From: Scheffersomyces stipitis CBS 6054 | Taxonomy: Eukaryota > Ascomycota > Pichiomycetes > Serinales > Debaryomycetaceae | Assembly (NCBI RefSeq): GCF_000209165.1 | Contig: NC_009068.1 | Location: 2,728,001-2,792,000 of the forward strand | Reading direction: 5' to 3' | DNA length: 64,000 bases | In this document: in pieces, positions 20,112-30,915 of the stretch | Layout of the letters: each line of letters begins with the position of its first letter | Numbering within the stretch: the first letter of the stretch is position 1 | Notes under the pieces: generated by a model | Told to the model about the DNA's origin: nothing | The model's input: only the letters and a program-made list of their open reading frames with translations | Databases searched by the model: none | Position numbers and translations under genes: made by a program

Positions 20112-23100
20112 ATGTCTTCATTAAACACGGCTGAGGCTGTGACCAAATTCTTGCGGTCAAAAACTGCCACTATCGACCAAATCATAGAAACATGCCTTTC
20201 CCTTCTTGATAATAGTACAGTTAACCAAGTATATCTTCCCAACAAATGTACTTTTATTCTTGAGTTGCTTAGTGACCGGTTGAATGACTGGAGTAATGGC
20301 CCGTTCAAACTGTGGAAATACAATAGTTCAATCTGGCGTTTGCTAACAAAAGTATGGGTTCTGTTAGCTTCGGAAGCTTCAAGCAAGACTTCGAGAAACA
20401 AAATATTTAAGAAAGTAAAGCTAGTTGATATCATTATAGACATATTGTCCAATGCTCCGGATCAGGAATTGCTTCTGGAGCTCATGAATTTTGTTTCTTT
20501 GGCCAGAGAGGGCACTTATATCGAAATCGATGAGAATAACTCTATGAACATGCTTAGCTCATTCTCCAATTGTAGTACTTTGCTCACAGCTAACGATTCG
20601 GATATCGCCAGATGGGTCTCACTCGTTAGAGACTTGTACCAATTGCCTCGTCTTACGGTCAGCTTTTCACCTTCTAAAAAGTACTACAAGAAGTTCATCA
20701 CTACTTGTTCACCTAATCTATTGCATTTCATCGTCATATATGGCACAAAGGGCTACAGTTCCATATTCAGAGATATCCTTGTCAAAGAGCTCTTCTTCGG
20801 CGAGTTGGTTTCCAACTTTGTTTCTGATATTGCCAGCGTCTTGAAAGATGACAAGATTCTATTGGAATCGAGTTCTGTTCAGTTATTGTTCAAACTCGCT
20901 GTAGAATTCGTAGCCTCGAAGGACTCAGCATTGTGTGAAGAACTTTTCACAACCATCATTGGTATCCCCAGATTCTCCTCCTTGTCTGAAACACTACTTT
21001 CCATTCTAGCCTCTGCTAATAAATCACTTTCTAGTAAGTTTTTCCTAGCAATTTATGAGTCGGAATTCACAAAACAGAAGCAACAGATCAACTGGAATCT
21101 CACAAACTACTTGCTAGAACTTGACATAGACTTGGCGATGCAGAAATGTGAAGAAGTCGTTACTAAGGCTCCCAAAAGCTCCCGAGAATCTATCGGTGTT
21201 TCTATCCTTGAAGCCTATGTTAAGGCTAGAGAATTGCCCGATTTCATAGAGTCGATTTGGCCACGGGCAATTAAAGTTGATCTCATTTATGCCCAGTCCT
21301 CTTTTATCAATGAAGTTTCCAAAAATATCAAGATCTTGTCATCTAAACAATTGGGTCTTCTCATTTCCGATATTTCGAACCTAGACGATGCGATTCAGGT
21401 TCCGTTGTTAACAGCCATATCGAAGGGTTTACTTAGCTGCCCTGTGTCTACTCAGGATACCTTGAAACAAACACTTCTAGGAAGTAAGAACTATTACATG
21501 ACCTCCAAGAATACCAGATGGGAAATTTTGTTCTACTTGCTTTGTTTGTATGGAAGAAATGTCGACGTCCCAATTGAGTCGTTGAAGAGCGATACCACTC
21601 TTTACTATTATTATTGCATCTTACGTCTTCTTGAATTGGGAAAGGATTTTCCGGATATGAATTCATTTCTGAAATCATTTGCTTCTCTTCTTTTGAGTAA
21701 TCCAGAGTTGCTGAGAGTGGTTTTGAAGAGATGGTTAGTTGTTATTGACTACTATTTTCCCAAGCCTCAAATCGACTCTATAATTGCATCTCTTGTAAGA
21801 CACCTTCATGAATTTGGTGAGTTGTTGACACCAGTATTTTTTGAATGTCGCAAGTTACCAAAATCATTAATTAATTATTGCATTGACAATGTCGATACCG
21901 CCATCGAATTGACTACCCTAATTCCTATCTACTGTTTTGACAGAACTTCTAAGAAGAAGCTACTTGAAATCTTCTTGGAACAAACAGGCAAGACCATAAA
22001 CGAAGATAAGCAAACAAAGATCAGACTTGCCATCAAACATTTGCTTGAGCAGCCTACTTTCACTTCTACGATCGAAACTGATTTCAGAAAAGCATTAAAT
22101 TTGTTTAGAGTTTCCAATTCCAATTCATTGCAAATTGCTCAAGACATCTTTAGTATCATTTGGAAGAACCACTTGAATCAAATATCCAGCAAGCAGAATG
22201 AAGCCGACGTTGTGGATACTGTAAAGTACTTAACGAAGTATTTCTCTTCCAAAAAGTTCAAAGGAATTGATGCTGAATTCAGTGCTGCTGAAATCATCAT
22301 TATGAATATCAAGAAATATGATCAGATAGAGTCCAGTTTACTTGTCCATTGTGAAACCTTGAGGACCTACTTTTCCAATGCTGTCATATCATCGTTGAAG
22401 CAGCAGTTAAGCAAGATGAATATTGACGTGGTTAGTAGACTTTTGAGGTTTTTGGAATTATCTGGCGACGAATCTTCTGATGATGTATTAAAAATTGTAA
22501 AGGAAATTGGTCTGAAGATTGAAAATGATGATGATGACTCATTAAGAGAGGTAAGGCTAGCACTCTTCACCTTGCTTTCTTCCAGACTCGAGCATACGTT
22601 TGAAAACTCAGTATACATTTTCTCCTTGTACATTGCACTTCAAGACGGTTTCAATGTGGATGCTTCTTTGGCGTTAGATTCCTATTTGCAAGTCTTATCA
22701 TCCAATTATGCTCAATTCTTGAAGTGCTACATCTATGTCCTTGGATCTCTTGAAGAAGCACACGATGAACATTGTGATGGCTTGCTGAAATTGATCCTCT
22801 TGATGGTTAAATATTTGCAAAAGAGTCATCTAGAAGAGAGTAAAAAAGCTTTCACAAGAACTATTCTGAGTATTAGCACCAAGATTGGCTATATCCACGC
22901 GGATGTTGCTGGCATGATCTTAGTTTCTCTCAAGAATAGTCTCAGTGAGACTGCCTGGTTGTTTAGCCAGTACCTGCTTGAAATGGTATTTTCGTTGACG
23001 AATCTGATTGTCCTTCTGGAGAATGGCAACAATGCTAACAACTACATTCTTGCTACCCAAGTCATTTCTCATGTGTTATTGTTCCATAGGTATAAGCTCA

Positions 23101-23543
23101 CTTCTCGTCATCATATCGTCATTAACACCTTTAATGTGTTGATGAGAAAGTTAAGTATGAACAAGTCGGATTTGGCATTGTCTGATAGCGAAGAAGCTGC
23201 TGCATCCTATTCAAGATTGATTGCCAACTTGTGTGAGCCTTCGAAGCTAGTTGTTTCGAGAGAAGTGGCCAATGAGAAGCTTACTACGGCTACGTCGTTG
23301 ATCAAGAAGTCTCTCAGAAAGCATGTACCTATGTTGTTGATCAATTATATTTACCTCAACCTTCGGGTCAACTTCAAGAGCAACGTTAATGACCAGTTGA
23401 TGTCTGGAATCTACAGCATATTCGACGTACTCTCACAGAGCGAGCTTCAATTGGTGAGTTTGTCTCTCGATATTCCTGGAAAATCGTACTACAGAACATT
23501 ATATAATAACTACAAGGACCACGGAAAGTGGAAAGATACATAA
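20112..23543 (+). CDS. URB2: nucleolar pre-ribosome assembly protein, Urb2/Npa2-like
   Basis: The 1143-residue helical protein has no membrane or zinc motifs. Its C-terminal 80 residues match the Urb2/Npa2 C-terminal domain: KHVPMLLINYIYLNL, then GIYSIFDVLSQSELQL and ending YRTLYNNYKDHGKWK. Length agrees with S. cerevisiae Urb2 (1174). Urb2 works with Urb1, Dbp6, Npa1 and others in early 60S subunit assembly in the nucleolus. The rest of the protein is divergent, as is usual for this family, so the call rests mostly on the C-terminal domain and size. The start ATG at 20112 is the first in frame. Confidence 0.82.
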   Translation: MSSLNTAEAVTKFLRSKTATIDQIIETCLSLLDNSTVNQVYLPNKCTFILELLSDRLNDWSNGPFKLWKYNSSIWRLLTKVWVLLASEASSKTSRNKIFKKVKLVDIIIDILSNAPDQELLLELMNFVSLAREGTYIEIDENNSMNMLSSFSNCSTLLTANDSDIARWVSLVRDLYQLPRLTVSFSPSKKYYKKFITTCSPNLLHFIVIYGTKGYSSIFRDILVKELFFGELVSNFVSDIASVLKDDKILLESSSVQLLFKLAVEFVASKDSALCEELFTTIIGIPRFSSLSETLLSILASANKSLSSKFFLAIYESEFTKQKQQINWNLTNYLLELDIDLAMQKCEEVVTKAPKSSRESIGVSILEAYVKARELPDFIESIWPRAIKVDLIYAQSSFINEVSKNIKILSSKQLGLLISDISNLDDAIQVPLLTAISKGLLSCPVSTQDTLKQTLLGSKNYYMTSKNTRWEILFYLLCLYGRNVDVPIESLKSDTTLYYYYCILRLLELGKDFPDMNSFLKSFASLLLSNPELLRVVLKRWLVVIDYYFPKPQIDSIIASLVRHLHEFGELLTPVFFECRKLPKSLINYCIDNVDTAIELTTLIPIYCFDRTSKKKLLEIFLEQTGKTINEDKQTKIRLAIKHLLEQPTFTSTIETDFRKALNLFRVSNSNSLQIAQDIFSIIWKNHLNQISSKQNEADVVDTVKYLTKYFSSKKFKGIDAEFSAAEIIIMNIKKYDQIESSLLVHCETLRTYFSNAVISSLKQQLSKMNIDVVSRLLRFLELSGDESSDDVLKIVKEIGLKIENDDDDSLREVRLALFTLLSSRLEHTFENSVYIFSLYIALQDGFNVDASLALDSYLQVLSSNYAQFLKCYIYVLGSLEEAHDEHCDGLLKLILLMVKYLQKSHLEESKKAFTRTILSISTKIGYIHADVAGMILVSLKNSLSETAWLFSQYLLEMVFSLTNLIVLLENGNNANNYILATQVISHVLLFHRYKLTSRHHIVINTFNVLMRKLSMNKSDLALSDSEEAAASYSRLIANLCEPSKLVVSREVANEKLTTATSLIKKSLRKHVPMLLINYIYLNLRVNFKSNVNDQLMSGIYSIFDVLSQSELQLVSLSLDIPGKSYYRTLYNNYKDHGKWKDT

Positions 23544-23592
23544 ACGTCTCAACATTTATAGAGTTAATAGAATATATTTTACAATAATGGCA

Positions 23593-25887
23593 TTACATAA
23601 ACCTGTTCTCGTCGTTGTAGAGAAGTCTTCCGGAGTTTTTCCGTAATCCACGCGAGAAGTAGTTCATGATTTCCCATACCTTGGCATCAAACGCTTCGTG
23701 AAGCTGTTGTTCAAATGTGTTCGTGTGAAGAGAATGTAATGAATATTCAAATCGCAAAATGTCTTTTCTAGTGATTATACCAACTAAATTACCTTCATTC
23801 TCGATTAGTATGTATCTGGGTCCCATTTTAACAAATACCTCCAAGACATACTCTAACGGACAATCGATGTTAACTGTCAAAGGGGATCTGTTTAGTATTG
23901 GTTTAAAGTCAATCATAGAGTCACTTCTATCTGTGTTACTGAAATTACATTTTGTAGTGTCGCTGACTCCATCGTAATTGTGGATTACGTATTCCAAATC
24001 TGCTCTGGACACAAATCCGACGATTTTGGGATTTGCTGACGATTGAATAAGAGGATAGCCCCTAAATGTTGTTTTGGATAAAGTCTGTTTCAACTGTTCC
24101 AAAGTGATAGCCTCCTGGATATCACAGGGAAATGTTACAACTACAGTAGACATGGCGCTTTCCACTGTCGTATCAAAGGTGAACTCTTCCTTGGCGTCTA
24201 TGTGCGGTAAGCCGTTGAACTTAATCATCTGATCAGCAATTCCACCATGTCCCCATTTGTCGTTTATGGCTTTGGTGATCGCAACTACAATCATTGTTGG
24301 AAGGATGAATCTCAAGGCTCCCGTCAATTCAAACATAATGATCACTACTGTTACAGTGAGATCTGTGATACCACTTAAGCCGGCTGCAGCTCCTAAGAAG
24401 GCATATGTACCTGGAATGATACAGCGGCCATTAGCTGGGCAAGTCAGGAAGATAGATGAATCTTTGTGTTCTTGGTAGAAATAGTTTACAATAATTCCGA
24501 GTGCACGCCCGAAGGTGGCACCAGCAGCCATGGATGGAACAAAGATACCTGCGGGAACTTTACAACCGTAGGTAATAATAGTCAATCCCATTCTTGCGAT
24601 GGTGGCAAATATCAAGGAAGCAAGTATAGGTGTCTTTTTGGAGTTAGGATCACATATAGAATGACTGAACTTTACATCGCACTCGTGGAAAAGAATTTGC
24701 ATAGATTCAGTCATGTCTAATCTCAAATATTCGTTGAAATAACTGAAACTAGCTGTGAACAACGAAAGAATAAACACCTCTCGGATTGCGAAATTGCCCA
24801 AATACTTCTTTCTGAAAGCGACTACTCTGATGTTGAACTTAGAGACAACAATTCCATAGACACCCCCGAATATACCTAATATTATGTAGAGCGGAATCTC
24901 GAAGTAGTGCCATTGGGTATCATAGGTAACCTCAAAAAGAACCAATTGACCTGTCCTGAATGGGTTAACTGCAGCCAACGTTGCCACAGCTATCAACGAA
25001 CAAAAGTATGACTTCCAGATAGTGGATAACTGGAATACAGACGAAATCTCTTCAATGGAAAAAAGCACCCCTCCCATAGGAGAACCAAACGCTACAGCCA
25101 CACCGGCAGCAGAAGTAGCCGTAAGAAACTCTCTGGCCTTAGAAGCACTCTTTCTGTACTTCTGCACCAATTTCGCTATCGAGTTACCTACACTGACAGC
25201 ATAATGAACGCTGGGACCTTCTTTTCCTACACTTAGGCCAGAAGCAATAGCCAAAGGTAGACCTATGGATTTTATCAACAACGTCCACCACCCCAAAAAT
25301 CCCTCCATCACAAACCCAGACACAATACACTTGATCTCCGAGATGCCTGAGCCGGCTGCAGAAGGAGCGTAGTGCTTTACCAATACAGCTGAAGTGGTAG
25401 AAAAACACAACGATATCCCTACGTACATCAAATAATTGAAAAACGTGTACAGAGACCACGAATTCCAGCCTTGACACTTTTCCTCGTCTTGGCCCCAGCA
25501 GCAGAATGCTTTGCTCAAATAAAAGTTCAGTGAACAATGTCCTACGCGAACACTACCCAACCAAGCTGTAATGATATTCAAACAGCCGGCTATCAACCCT
25601 ATAGTGATCCCCATGGCAGCGAGAAGGATCCAGTTCTGTGTCACAACAAGCAAACGATCCTTAAATGAACTTGTGCCTATACGCACATGTTTCCTTTTCA
25701 TCAATCTCTTCTTGTGCTCGTCCAATTCATCTTCTACCCAATCGATAGTTCGGAAATCGTTAAACCTTTTGACTTCCTTGATTCCGTCCTGGTTGAGCCA
25801 ATCTCCAGTCGTTCGACTTCGGAATTGATGTGGACGCCCAGAGTCAGACTCCTCTACCGTCTCTATTATTTCAGACTCTAAAGACAT
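23593..25887 (-). CDS. GEF1: CLC chloride transporter, Gef1-like
   Basis: The 764-residue membrane protein has about ten or more hydrophobic segments and the CLC signature stretches: GSGISEIK (selectivity loop), GKEGPSVH near residue 220 with the gating glutamate, GVLFSIEEISS, and the GIFVPSMAAGA loop. Two CBS domains occupy the C-terminal part, the second containing RYILIENEGNLVGIITRKD. Gef1 resides in Golgi, endosome and vacuole membranes, balances charge for the V-ATPase, and supports copper loading of Fet3. Length is close to the 779 residues of S. cerevisiae Gef1. It lies tail to tail with URB2, only 49 bases apart. It is functionally linked to VMA3 a few kilobases away, probably by chance. 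Confidence 0.95.
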   Translation of the reverse strand: MSLESEIIETVEESDSGRPHQFRSRTTGDWLNQDGIKEVKRFNDFRTIDWVEDELDEHKKRLMKRKHVRIGTSSFKDRLLVVTQNWILLAAMGITIGLIAGCLNIITAWLGSVRVGHCSLNFYLSKAFCCWGQDEEKCQGWNSWSLYTFFNYLMYVGISLCFSTTSAVLVKHYAPSAAGSGISEIKCIVSGFVMEGFLGWWTLLIKSIGLPLAIASGLSVGKEGPSVHYAVSVGNSIAKLVQKYRKSASKAREFLTATSAAGVAVAFGSPMGGVLFSIEEISSVFQLSTIWKSYFCSLIAVATLAAVNPFRTGQLVLFEVTYDTQWHYFEIPLYIILGIFGGVYGIVVSKFNIRVVAFRKKYLGNFAIREVFILSLFTASFSYFNEYLRLDMTESMQILFHECDVKFSHSICDPNSKKTPILASLIFATIARMGLTIITYGCKVPAGIFVPSMAAGATFGRALGIIVNYFYQEHKDSSIFLTCPANGRCIIPGTYAFLGAAAGLSGITDLTVTVVIIMFELTGALRFILPTMIVVAITKAINDKWGHGGIADQMIKFNGLPHIDAKEEFTFDTTVESAMSTVVVTFPCDIQEAITLEQLKQTLSKTTFRGYPLIQSSANPKIVGFVSRADLEYVIHNYDGVSDTTKCNFSNTDRSDSMIDFKPILNRSPLTVNIDCPLEYVLEVFVKMGPRYILIENEGNLVGIITRKDILRFEYSLHSLHTNTFEQQLHEAFDAKVWEIMNYFSRGLRKNSGRLLYNDENRFM

Positions 25888-25978
25888 TCACGTTTCTCGA
25901 CTTTAGCAATAAGAACTGGAAATTGAAATACGCTAGAATCTAATGTCGTAGAATTTCTTATCGGTCGGAAGTAGTCTG

Positions 25979-25988
25979 GTCACGTGAA
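25979..25988. promoter_or_regulatory. CACGTG E-box upstream of GEF1
   Basis: GTCACGTGAA lies 92 bases upstream of the GEF1 start, a candidate site for Cbf1 or another bHLH factor. Assignment is from the consensus only. Confidence 0.4.
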
Positions 25989-26174
25989 TTTCTTGAATTT
26001 CAATAGTAATAGAGTCTACAAGCATATTGTATGTATTAATGTAAGAATTAGTGAAATCAGTATCTATGGTTCTATATTATTGTTCATTAGTAAAATTAGG
26101 AATTTGAGGTTAACTTTCTGAATTATTAAGGATTTGGAATTAAAAAGAATTAGAATAAATGATTAGGTTCTCGG

Positions 26175-27725
26175 TCATTGCGAGTATTTGAGCATGTTCT
26201 CTTTCAACTTTGCAACGAGTCCGTCAAAGTTGTCGAGGTCTACATCGTCAAATCGATGGTCGTAGTAAGTCAAGACGAAATTCAATCCGCCAATTGGTGT
26301 TGAAACTACATTCAACATGAACTCGGCCGTAGTGGGGCTGACATCCTGTGAGAATATCATATTGGTGATAGTCCAAGATCCAGTATCTCTTTCGTAATTG
26401 GGGATCTTAATGTATCCCAAATTGGAGATCTTAGAAGCATCAGCCTTGGGGAACTCCATTTGTGATTCAAAAAACGACGAAGGATCATCTTGGGCTTCGT
26501 ATGCTTGTTTGAATCCCTTAAAAGCATTCATGGCGTTCTTATTCGAAATTTGTGTGGCCACATTAGCATTGATTTTCCTAACCTCATCCCATGAAAATTC
26601 AGATAAAGGTGCCATATTGTTAGCAAAACCAACATGGGCGACGCTTCCAAGGATCTTGGAATTTTCTCGTGTCAACAATTCTTTGTATGCGGAGTTGGTA
26701 TTATTGGCATCATAATGTCTTCGCAAAGTCATGGCAATTCTATGGGTATTGTAGCATTCGGTTCCAAATACCGGCTGCATGGTAAATATATGGATAATGG
26801 CAATATACGAAGTCAACGTCACTCCCTGTACTTTGCACTTGGCTAGAATCTGTTTCGTTTCTGTTGGAGTGAAATTAAGAAGTTTGAAACTGAGGGTGTA
26901 ATCCCATGTCGGCATAAACCTTCCTTGCCATTTTTTACCTACATAGTCTGTGGGGACCACTTTGTCGAAGTATTCAGGATCATTTCCACTGTAGTCGACA
27001 TCGGGGTCTGCGAGGAAACTGTCAATAGGAGGAGGGAGGGAGTTTCTAAGGTGTCGAACATCCGCAGCATATTCAAAGATGACTGAATTCATTGAAACTT
27101 GACTCTTGATGTCAATACCGTAATCTGAGACCAACATAGTGTAGTTCTCTGGGTCCTGAACGTAGGCTAGGTTGTCTAATAAGATTTGGTGGAAATAGTT
27201 GCCTACAACCCCGTCGGCCATCGTATGCTCAAAAACAGCACATAGATCAAATTCACCTACAAGAATCAACCTGAATAAGGGGGACTCGATTTCATGTTTG
27301 AAAATCGTCTCGTTGACTTCTTTCATGAATTTTTCATTGATTGTACCATCAGTCAAGTACGATTTTCCATCTTTCAATACCAACAAGTCAGCCAAAGTGG
27401 CTTTGGAGAGCGGTCTAAAAAAGGCACCTTTCTTTCCCAGTTCAGTGAACACATTGCAGATCAATATATGGTAATCGAGCAAGGTTTTCCGCAAAGCATG
27501 GAAGAGAACGTCGAGATTTGCACCCAAAGATTGGCTATAAGTCGCCGTAACTTGGAAGTTCCTGTAGAACCTTGTTGCAGTTCGGAACCGCAAGAAGTTT
27601 TCCGACAAACTGAGCTCCCTAGTTAGTATTGGCGCTACTGTCATTGCTACGTAATTACTGTTGCTGAAGAAAACACAACTCCGAAGAAATATTCGAGAAA
27701 TTAACTTTGTCGGATCTGATCTCAT
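26175..27725 (-). CDS. alcohol O-acetyltransferase, Atf1/Atf2 family
   Basis: The frame encodes 516 residues from the first ATG (27725). A second ATG at codon 28 (27644) would give 489 residues and is the better start by comparison with the family; the extra N-terminus (RIFLRSCVFF) is basic and hydrophobic. The acetyl-transfer HxxxD motif is visible as HTMAD (His167, Asp171 in the long form). The protein resembles yeast Atf-type enzymes, which make acetate esters from acetyl-CoA and alcohols, or acetylate sterols. Which alcohol it uses cannot be told. The segment NMAPLSEF around residue 376 and the C-terminal GGLNFVLTYYDHRFD also fit the family. Confidence 0.8.
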   Translation of the reverse strand: MRSDPTKLISRIFLRSCVFFSNSNYVAMTVAPILTRELSLSENFLRFRTATRFYRNFQVTATYSQSLGANLDVLFHALRKTLLDYHILICNVFTELGKKGAFFRPLSKATLADLLVLKDGKSYLTDGTINEKFMKEVNETIFKHEIESPLFRLILVGEFDLCAVFEHTMADGVVGNYFHQILLDNLAYVQDPENYTMLVSDYGIDIKSQVSMNSVIFEYAADVRHLRNSLPPPIDSFLADPDVDYSGNDPEYFDKVVPTDYVGKKWQGRFMPTWDYTLSFKLLNFTPTETKQILAKCKVQGVTLTSYIAIIHIFTMQPVFGTECYNTHRIAMTLRRHYDANNTNSAYKELLTRENSKILGSVAHVGFANNMAPLSEFSWDEVRKINANVATQISNKNAMNAFKGFKQAYEAQDDPSSFFESQMEFPKADASKISNLGYIKIPNYERDTGSWTITNMIFSQDVSPTTAEFMLNVVSTPIGGLNFVLTYYDHRFDDVDLDNFDGLVAKLKENMLKYSQ

Positions 27726-28471
27726 TTATGTACAAATGGTTCCAAATAGGAGAAGGTGGTAGCGCTGTGCGTAAGTGCATCGGCGAGTGAGTCAGCAGGA
27801 ATTGTCGGAGTCAAAAGTCGAATAGGGGCTATAGTTGGTGAAATTCCAGCTGATTTCTAGTCAATTGTGTCATAGGGGCTGACAATCAAAAAGAGGTAGG
27901 ATTGGAGCCAAATAAGTTGAGTGGAAGACAATTGGTAGACTACAAAAAGCTATTCGCTGTACTACTCTCTCCACGGGAAGAGAAAAAAAGAATACAAAAA
28001 TACACAAGAATTCTAACATAATGTACTGGAAATCGATTGAAATGGCTTATCGGATGCTTATCGGAGGGGATAGAAACAGAAGGATAAGACTCTGGTTTTA
28101 TTTTAGACTCCGTGGCATAAATATCGTATGGCCAGAGACTGATAAGAGATGCACGTGACAGACACTGAAGTAAGAACCTGAGTCATAAGCTGGCACAGTA
28201 TTCCGATGGGCACGTATCTTTCTAGACTCGTAAACATTGAATTTCGTCTCTCTTCCGGTCTCACTCTGCTAATTCTTATTTACATTTATTTCGCAACCAG
28301 AATTCACTTCGTATCTCGAAATAAAAATCATTCCATGCATTTTCCAGAAGTCCTTGGACTGTATATAGTGCATATCCCCATACTATCACGCTTCTGTGAG
28401 CTTAGCCACTCAGAAAGTGAAATCGCCTTTACTCTCTTTTGCTGTTTCTCTACCACTGTCAAAGTCTCATC
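27726..28471. other. divergent promoter region with an E-box
   Basis: About 750 bases lie between divergent starts of the Atf-like gene and the small acidic protein gene. It has a CACGTG site (28152-28157) and A-rich stretches. A short frame from 28206 shows no features of a gene. Confidence 0.5.
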
Positions 28472-28978
28472 ATGCCCTTCTTCAGTATGTATAACAGCGA
28501 AGGCACACGTGCCGTAGTTGTGGACGTTTTCGTGGACAAGACGTCTTCTTCGTTTCTGTATCTGGTAGATTTCCATAGAAATGTCGCCCTCCAGAAAATG
28601 GTACTAACCATCTTAGTTCCGCTTTCGGTCAAGATTGCCATGACGGTAGGTGCTGTTACCGGTGCTGCAATTGCCATTGCCAACAACAAGGAGAAGGTCT
28701 TGGAAACGGCAGAATTCGTGTTCCAAATGGGAGCCGATTTCTGTAGAGCAAAACTAGAAGAGGCCAAAGTTGCTAATATGCATTTTGCAGATGCCTACGA
28801 AGACAACGAGTTTGCTAGCGAAGCTCCAAGTGCTCGTTCTACAGGGAGATCTTATAGTCACGAAACAGACGACGATTCGGCTACTACGCCAGAAACGTCT
28901 GATTTTTCTGATGACGAAATGTTTTACGGCGACGAAAGTGATTCTGTAGTTGAATTAGATGTGCAAAGTTTAGACTAA
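28472..28978 (+). CDS. small acidic-tailed protein of unknown function
   Basis: The 168-residue product is not one I recognise. It starts MPFFSMYNSEG, has a hydrophobic and Gly/Ala-rich stretch at residues 44-70 (LTILVPLSVKIAMTVGAV) that could be a membrane anchor, then a short helix containing a cysteine, and an Asp/Glu/Ser-rich tail from about 105 to the end. The layout suggests a single-pass membrane or membrane-associated protein with an exposed acidic tail. The frame is open further upstream, but 28472 is its first ATG. It stands alone between a divergent Atf-like gene and the convergent VAM3. Conservation in related yeasts would show whether it is real; codon pattern and length favour a gene. 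Confidence 0.6.
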   Translation: MPFFSMYNSEGTRAVVVDVFVDKTSSSFLYLVDFHRNVALQKMVLTILVPLSVKIAMTVGAVTGAAIAIANNKEKVLETAEFVFQMGADFCRAKLEEAKVANMHFADAYEDNEFASEAPSARSTGRSYSHETDDDSATTPETSDFSDDEMFYGDESDSVVELDVQSLD

Positions 28979-29312
28979 GAGAACTTTGAGTTCTGAACGC
29001 AGCCATCTTGATTCTTGACATATCTGTTTCGTGAAAGGAGATATTCGGTATCTGGATGCTTGGGTATAGTAGATGGTTTCGGTAAACCAGCATGCATAAA
29101 GATTACATGCAGCTGTATAGGTAAAGTTGGTAAAGTTGGAAACGTTGTTACAGTTGTTAAGGGAAATTAGTTTTTAGTTAGGTTATTTCATTTCTTGTTT
29201 TTTTGACTTTGATTTCATTATTCATTAATATTATTGTTATTCTAAATTATGGTTATACAAATTAATACAAACCTTGTCCTAGTCTTTCTGTAATCCCGTA
29301 GCACCATTGGCT
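28979..29312. other. convergent 3' region, small gene / VAM3
   Basis: These 334 AT-rich bases separate two convergent stop codons. They contain a GTAAAGTTG direct duplication (about 29121-29139) and no gene. Confidence 0.45.
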
Positions 29313-30239
29313 CTAACTAACTGCTGCCAATATTATGATTAACACAAATATACTGAGTGCCACTAAAATGATACAGCTCCATTTACTCTTTGCCTTCTGG
29401 TACTCATTAGCTTTTGTCAACTCTCTCAGTGCCTGTTGAGTGTTACCCTGCAATTGGAGAATATTATCTTCTATAGTATCCAACAGTTCTCCCTGCTGGG
29501 TTACCAATTGGCCCAAGTCTTTGAAGATTGCGTTTACTTCCACGATTCCTTCCGTGACTTGGTTGATTTCACGATTTCTCTCCTCGGTAAGCAAGATATG
29601 GTACTGGAGCTCGGTGTCGTTTATAGTATCTTCCTGTTGTTGTTCTTGTACTTGAAGCTGCGATTGCAATTGACCTCCATTTGATTCTGAACTTATCAAC
29701 GGTGTTGTTTCGTTGGCTGCTTGGTTGCTATGGTGATCCAAAATATCCTTTAAAGGATAAGACCTTTTCTTCTCGTTGTATAATCTTATTGAACGCTGAA
29801 ACAGACGATGTAATTCGCTAAATTCGCTAACCAATCGCTCTTTTACCACCATCTGCTTATTTGACACTTGCATCAGTCTATTTTCTTCCAAATTTGATGG
29901 TTTTACAGTCAGTTTCTTGTTGATTAATTGCAGAATATTCAGAATAAGGAGCTGGATGGATCTGTCCATTCCACCAATATCAGTCGTTAGCTCCTCGATA
30001 TTCTCCCGCAATTGAAGACAGTCTCTACGTGTTCCAACTTGTTTTCTTTGTATATCTAGCTGTGAAATTAAAGAGCCAAAAACTTGCAATTGGGCAGAAG
30101 TTTTTCCGATTATAGTATTGAGTCCATTAGTAGCTTCTGTTTGCGAGTCTGGGTCCTGGGCTGAGCCTAATGCTTCTTCCCTCTGCCCTCGTTTGCCCAA
30201 GGGATGCTGTGCTTCTATATCGTAGTTTGCAAACGACAT
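29313..30239 (-). CDS. VAM3: vacuolar syntaxin (Qa-SNARE) Vam3
   Basis: From the ATG at 30239 the protein has 308 residues and starts MSFANYDIEAQ, much like Vam3 (MSF..DIEAQ). A second ATG two codons upstream (30245) is possible. An N-terminal helical domain precedes a Q-rich linker. The SNARE motif (VNAIFKDLGQLVTQQGELLD) has its central glutamine at residue 249, and a C-terminal membrane anchor follows. The acidic dileucine-type signal ETTPLI (177-182) matches the AP-3 sorting signal that sends Vam3 directly to the vacuole, which favours Vam3 over Pep12. It would drive homotypic vacuole fusion with Vti1, Vam7 and Nyv1. Confidence 0.88.
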   Translation of the reverse strand: MSFANYDIEAQHPLGKRGQREEALGSAQDPDSQTEATNGLNTIIGKTSAQLQVFGSLISQLDIQRKQVGTRRDCLQLRENIEELTTDIGGMDRSIQLLILNILQLINKKLTVKPSNLEENRLMQVSNKQMVVKERLVSEFSELHRLFQRSIRLYNEKKRSYPLKDILDHHSNQAANETTPLISSESNGGQLQSQLQVQEQQQEDTINDTELQYHILLTEERNREINQVTEGIVEVNAIFKDLGQLVTQQGELLDTIEDNILQLQGNTQQALRELTKANEYQKAKSKWSCIILVALSIFVLIIILAAVS

Positions 30240-30245
30240 TATCAC

Positions 30246-30915
30246 TTTCTATTGCGTCTAATGTACACACAGAGGATAATTCCAGTTTGATAATCGTATT
30301 TGTAAATATTGTAGGTGTCAAGAATGTCGTGCTGGCTATACATGCGCGACATTGTCGCCACATATAACTTCGCCTTCCACTACATGTCACTAGTTTCCAA
30401 AATGTGCTGTTGCTTTCTCCACCTTCTAGTATTGGTCATGGTCCTCATTAATCGAAAAGTACTATTTCAACACATTTAACTTTTTGAAGACTTGATTTGG
30501 TGGTTTCTGGCTCTTAGACGAGTTTGAGGTACCTCACAATTGAGAATTTCCACCAGTTCTTGCCGCAAAACTTATATCATCACTATTCATAATCTGTAAC
30601 TCCATGTAAGTTGTTGCTGTATGCTGCTTCGTGTATTATGAAACCAGTTTAGTTTATTGTTGGTGCCAACCAGCATCTTGCTGAAGTTTCCCCATTTAGG
30701 AATTTTGCAACTGCAGCAAACAAATAAGAAATTGCTGCGAAAATGAGAAAGTCCACGGCTGCAATTTCCTTAAACTGGTACTACAATACGGTCACCATTT
30801 GGAACTGAAGCTCATAGGACACATTCAACTAATCTTTGAAAGAGTATATATATGTGTGTAGCTTTGGCCAAAATGTCAGTTGCTCAAATACTTTCACTGT
30901 TATCTATCTCTGAAA
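30246..30915. other. divergent promoter, VAM3 / secreted repeat protein
   Basis: No gene is visible. A 13-base perfect palindrome with a central T, GCGACATTGTCGC, lies at 30346-30358, 107 bases before the VAM3 start. A TATATATA box lies at 30845-30852, 64 bases before the start of the secreted-protein gene. Confidence 0.55.

Noticed and set aside
29313..30239. Pep12 (endosomal syntaxin) as identity
   Set aside because: The MSF..DIEAQ start, Q-rich linker and ETTPLI AP-3-type signal fit Vam3 better.
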